Of a DNA stretch of 30,362 nucleotides, positions 29,659-30,362 are shown one piece after another. Positions within the stretch are counted from its first letter, which is position 1. The number at the start of each line of letters is the position of its first letter. The notes beneath the pieces are model-generated. The model saw only the letters and a program-made list of their open reading frames with translations, searched no databases and was not told where the DNA came from. The position numbers were made by a program, and so were the translations under genes. Origin of the DNA: a virus; the IMG/VR virus record IMGVR_UViG_3300005827_000012, positions 1-30,362 of that record, one strand, 5' to 3'.

Positions 29659-30194
29659 TGGCTATAGATACCACTGAATTAACAGGCGTATTTGATGTGT
29701 TCGTCACAAAAGCCACCGCCGCGCTCAAAGAGCTTCAAGCTGAAACCCAAATGGAAGACGAGTTTCTTTCCAGTGCGATATCGACGACTCTCGTCGGGGC
29801 GATGGATCAAAGTGTCAGGCTTTATCAAATCGATAAACAGATAGCAGCAGAAGCCGCAAATACGCAAGCCAATATCACCGCAGAAGCACCAGTCAGGGCA
29901 GCACAAGCGGCTCTATTAACACAACAAAAGCTTACTGAAGCTGTACGTACTGAGATTGAAGAGTATCGAAATACAATATTGATGGTCGATGAGCATTTTA
30001 AAAATCTAGGGCAAATCACCCTAACGGAAAAACAATCCGCTATGACGATTCGCCAAACTACCGGATTCGATGATAAAAAAGCAACGGATAAAGCGAAACT
30101 CGCAGAAGAACTGGTCAGTGCTATCTACTTAAGCGGAGGAACTATCCCTGAATCAGCATTTACATGGTCTAAGGGGTTAGTAGATAGCCTATGA
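29658..30194 (+). CDS. Hypothetical helical phage protein
   Basis: 178 residues; ATG in a TAATG overlap with the Rz1-like gene. The sequence is Ala-rich and probably coiled coil (KQIAAEAANTQANITAEAPV, RAAQAALLTQQKLTEAVRTE), with a C-terminal part resembling DDKKATDKAKLAEELVSAIY. Similar Ala/Gln-rich helical proteins occur in phage structural modules next to head genes. Virion or scaffold role is inferred. Confidence 0.65.
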   Translation: MAIDTTELTGVFDVFVTKATAALKELQAETQMEDEFLSSAISTTLVGAMDQSVRLYQIDKQIAAEAANTQANITAEAPVRAAQAALLTQQKLTEAVRTEIEEYRNTILMVDEHFKNLGQITLTEKQSAMTIRQTTGFDDKKATDKAKLAEELVSAIYLSGGTIPESAFTWSKGLVDSL

Positions 30195-30362
30195 TAAAGC
30201 TTGATTTATCGAATGGACGCAGTATACCGAGTGCTTATAAGGATTACTATGTCGCCATGCTGATCGCGTCACGAAAGTGGCGGCGTGACCTGATAAACCA
30301 CTGGACGACGCACGGGGGATCGGCACTTAGAACGATAAACGGTAAAACGTATTGGGGTGGTA
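30191..30362 (+). CDS. N-terminal part of an unidentified phage protein, cut by the window end
   Basis: 57 residues are visible before the end of the window, starting at an ATG that overlaps the previous stop (ATGA). The sequence contains SAYKDYYVAMLIASRKWRRD and a Trp-rich segment. No family can be assigned from this fragment; a virion gene is likely from position. Confidence 0.65.
   Translation, partial: MIKLDLSNGRSIPSAYKDYYVAMLIASRKWRRDLINHWTTHGGSALRTINGKTYWGG

Overview
The window looks like part of a temperate tailed phage of a Campylobacterota host, probably a Sulfuricurvum- or Sulfurimonas-like sulfur oxidiser. The host is inferred from moderate GC, codon use and protein style; nothing here fixes the genus. 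Almost every gene is phage-like and no host housekeeping gene is visible. Both window ends cut through phage genes (a large polyvalent-type protein on the left, an unknown protein on the right), so the phage genome extends beyond both ends. Phage genes also lie on both sides of an apparently intact attP-like site, which suggests a circular or free form (virion genome or phage-plasmid) rather than a simple chromosomal prophage.

Layout. (1) 1-2380, plus strand: end of the late region, with the C-terminal part of a giant-type virion protein and an HTH protein. (2) 2381-3832: a complete tRNA with anticodon CAT, an attP-like site (two 27-bp arm repeats around a 12-bp copy of the tRNA anticodon arm) and a full-length tyrosine integrase. 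(3) 13234 down to 3815, minus strand: one long, tightly overlapping operon with many small unknown genes, a catalytic-core tyrosine recombinase, ParA, ParB, a phage Dam-type adenine methyltransferase and a DnaG-type primase. Three or more very short ORFs sit in its apparent gaps. (4) 13235-13381: a divergent promoter region with GTATC-N6-GATAC operators and an apparently leaderless HTH gene. (5) 13825-14403: a lone lipoprotein gene. (6) 14404-15514: a gene-poor, repeat-rich segment with three 17-bp iterons, which I read as a probable replication or control region. (7) 15515-21488: a CI-like repressor opposite a rightward operon with an HTH protein, an O-like initiator, a DnaB-like helicase, an SSB-like protein and the terminase large subunit. 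(8) 21567-27330: a 1213-residue tail fibre and a complete diversity-generating retroelement (DGR). (9) 27327-29658: small membrane proteins and a lysis cassette of GH24 endolysin, holin and Rz/Rz1-like spanins. (10) 29658 to the end: unknown, probably virion genes.

How the parts work together. The DGR should diversify the C-terminal lectin-like tip of the tail fibre. The sequence shows variable repeat VR, a hairpin with a GATA loop, an Avd-like gene, template repeat TR and a DGR-type reverse transcriptase, in that order. VR and TR are 112 bp long and differ at 12 positions, 10 of them at TR adenines. ParA/ParB, four perfect copies of TTTCCCTCGGGAAA scattered over 14 kb, a second recombinase that may resolve dimers, and the iterons suggest that the lysogen is kept as a partitioned plasmid. 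The integrase and attP suggest it may also integrate in a tRNA anticodon loop. A DGR-armed phage-plasmid with its own full-length tRNA is the most interesting reading of the window.
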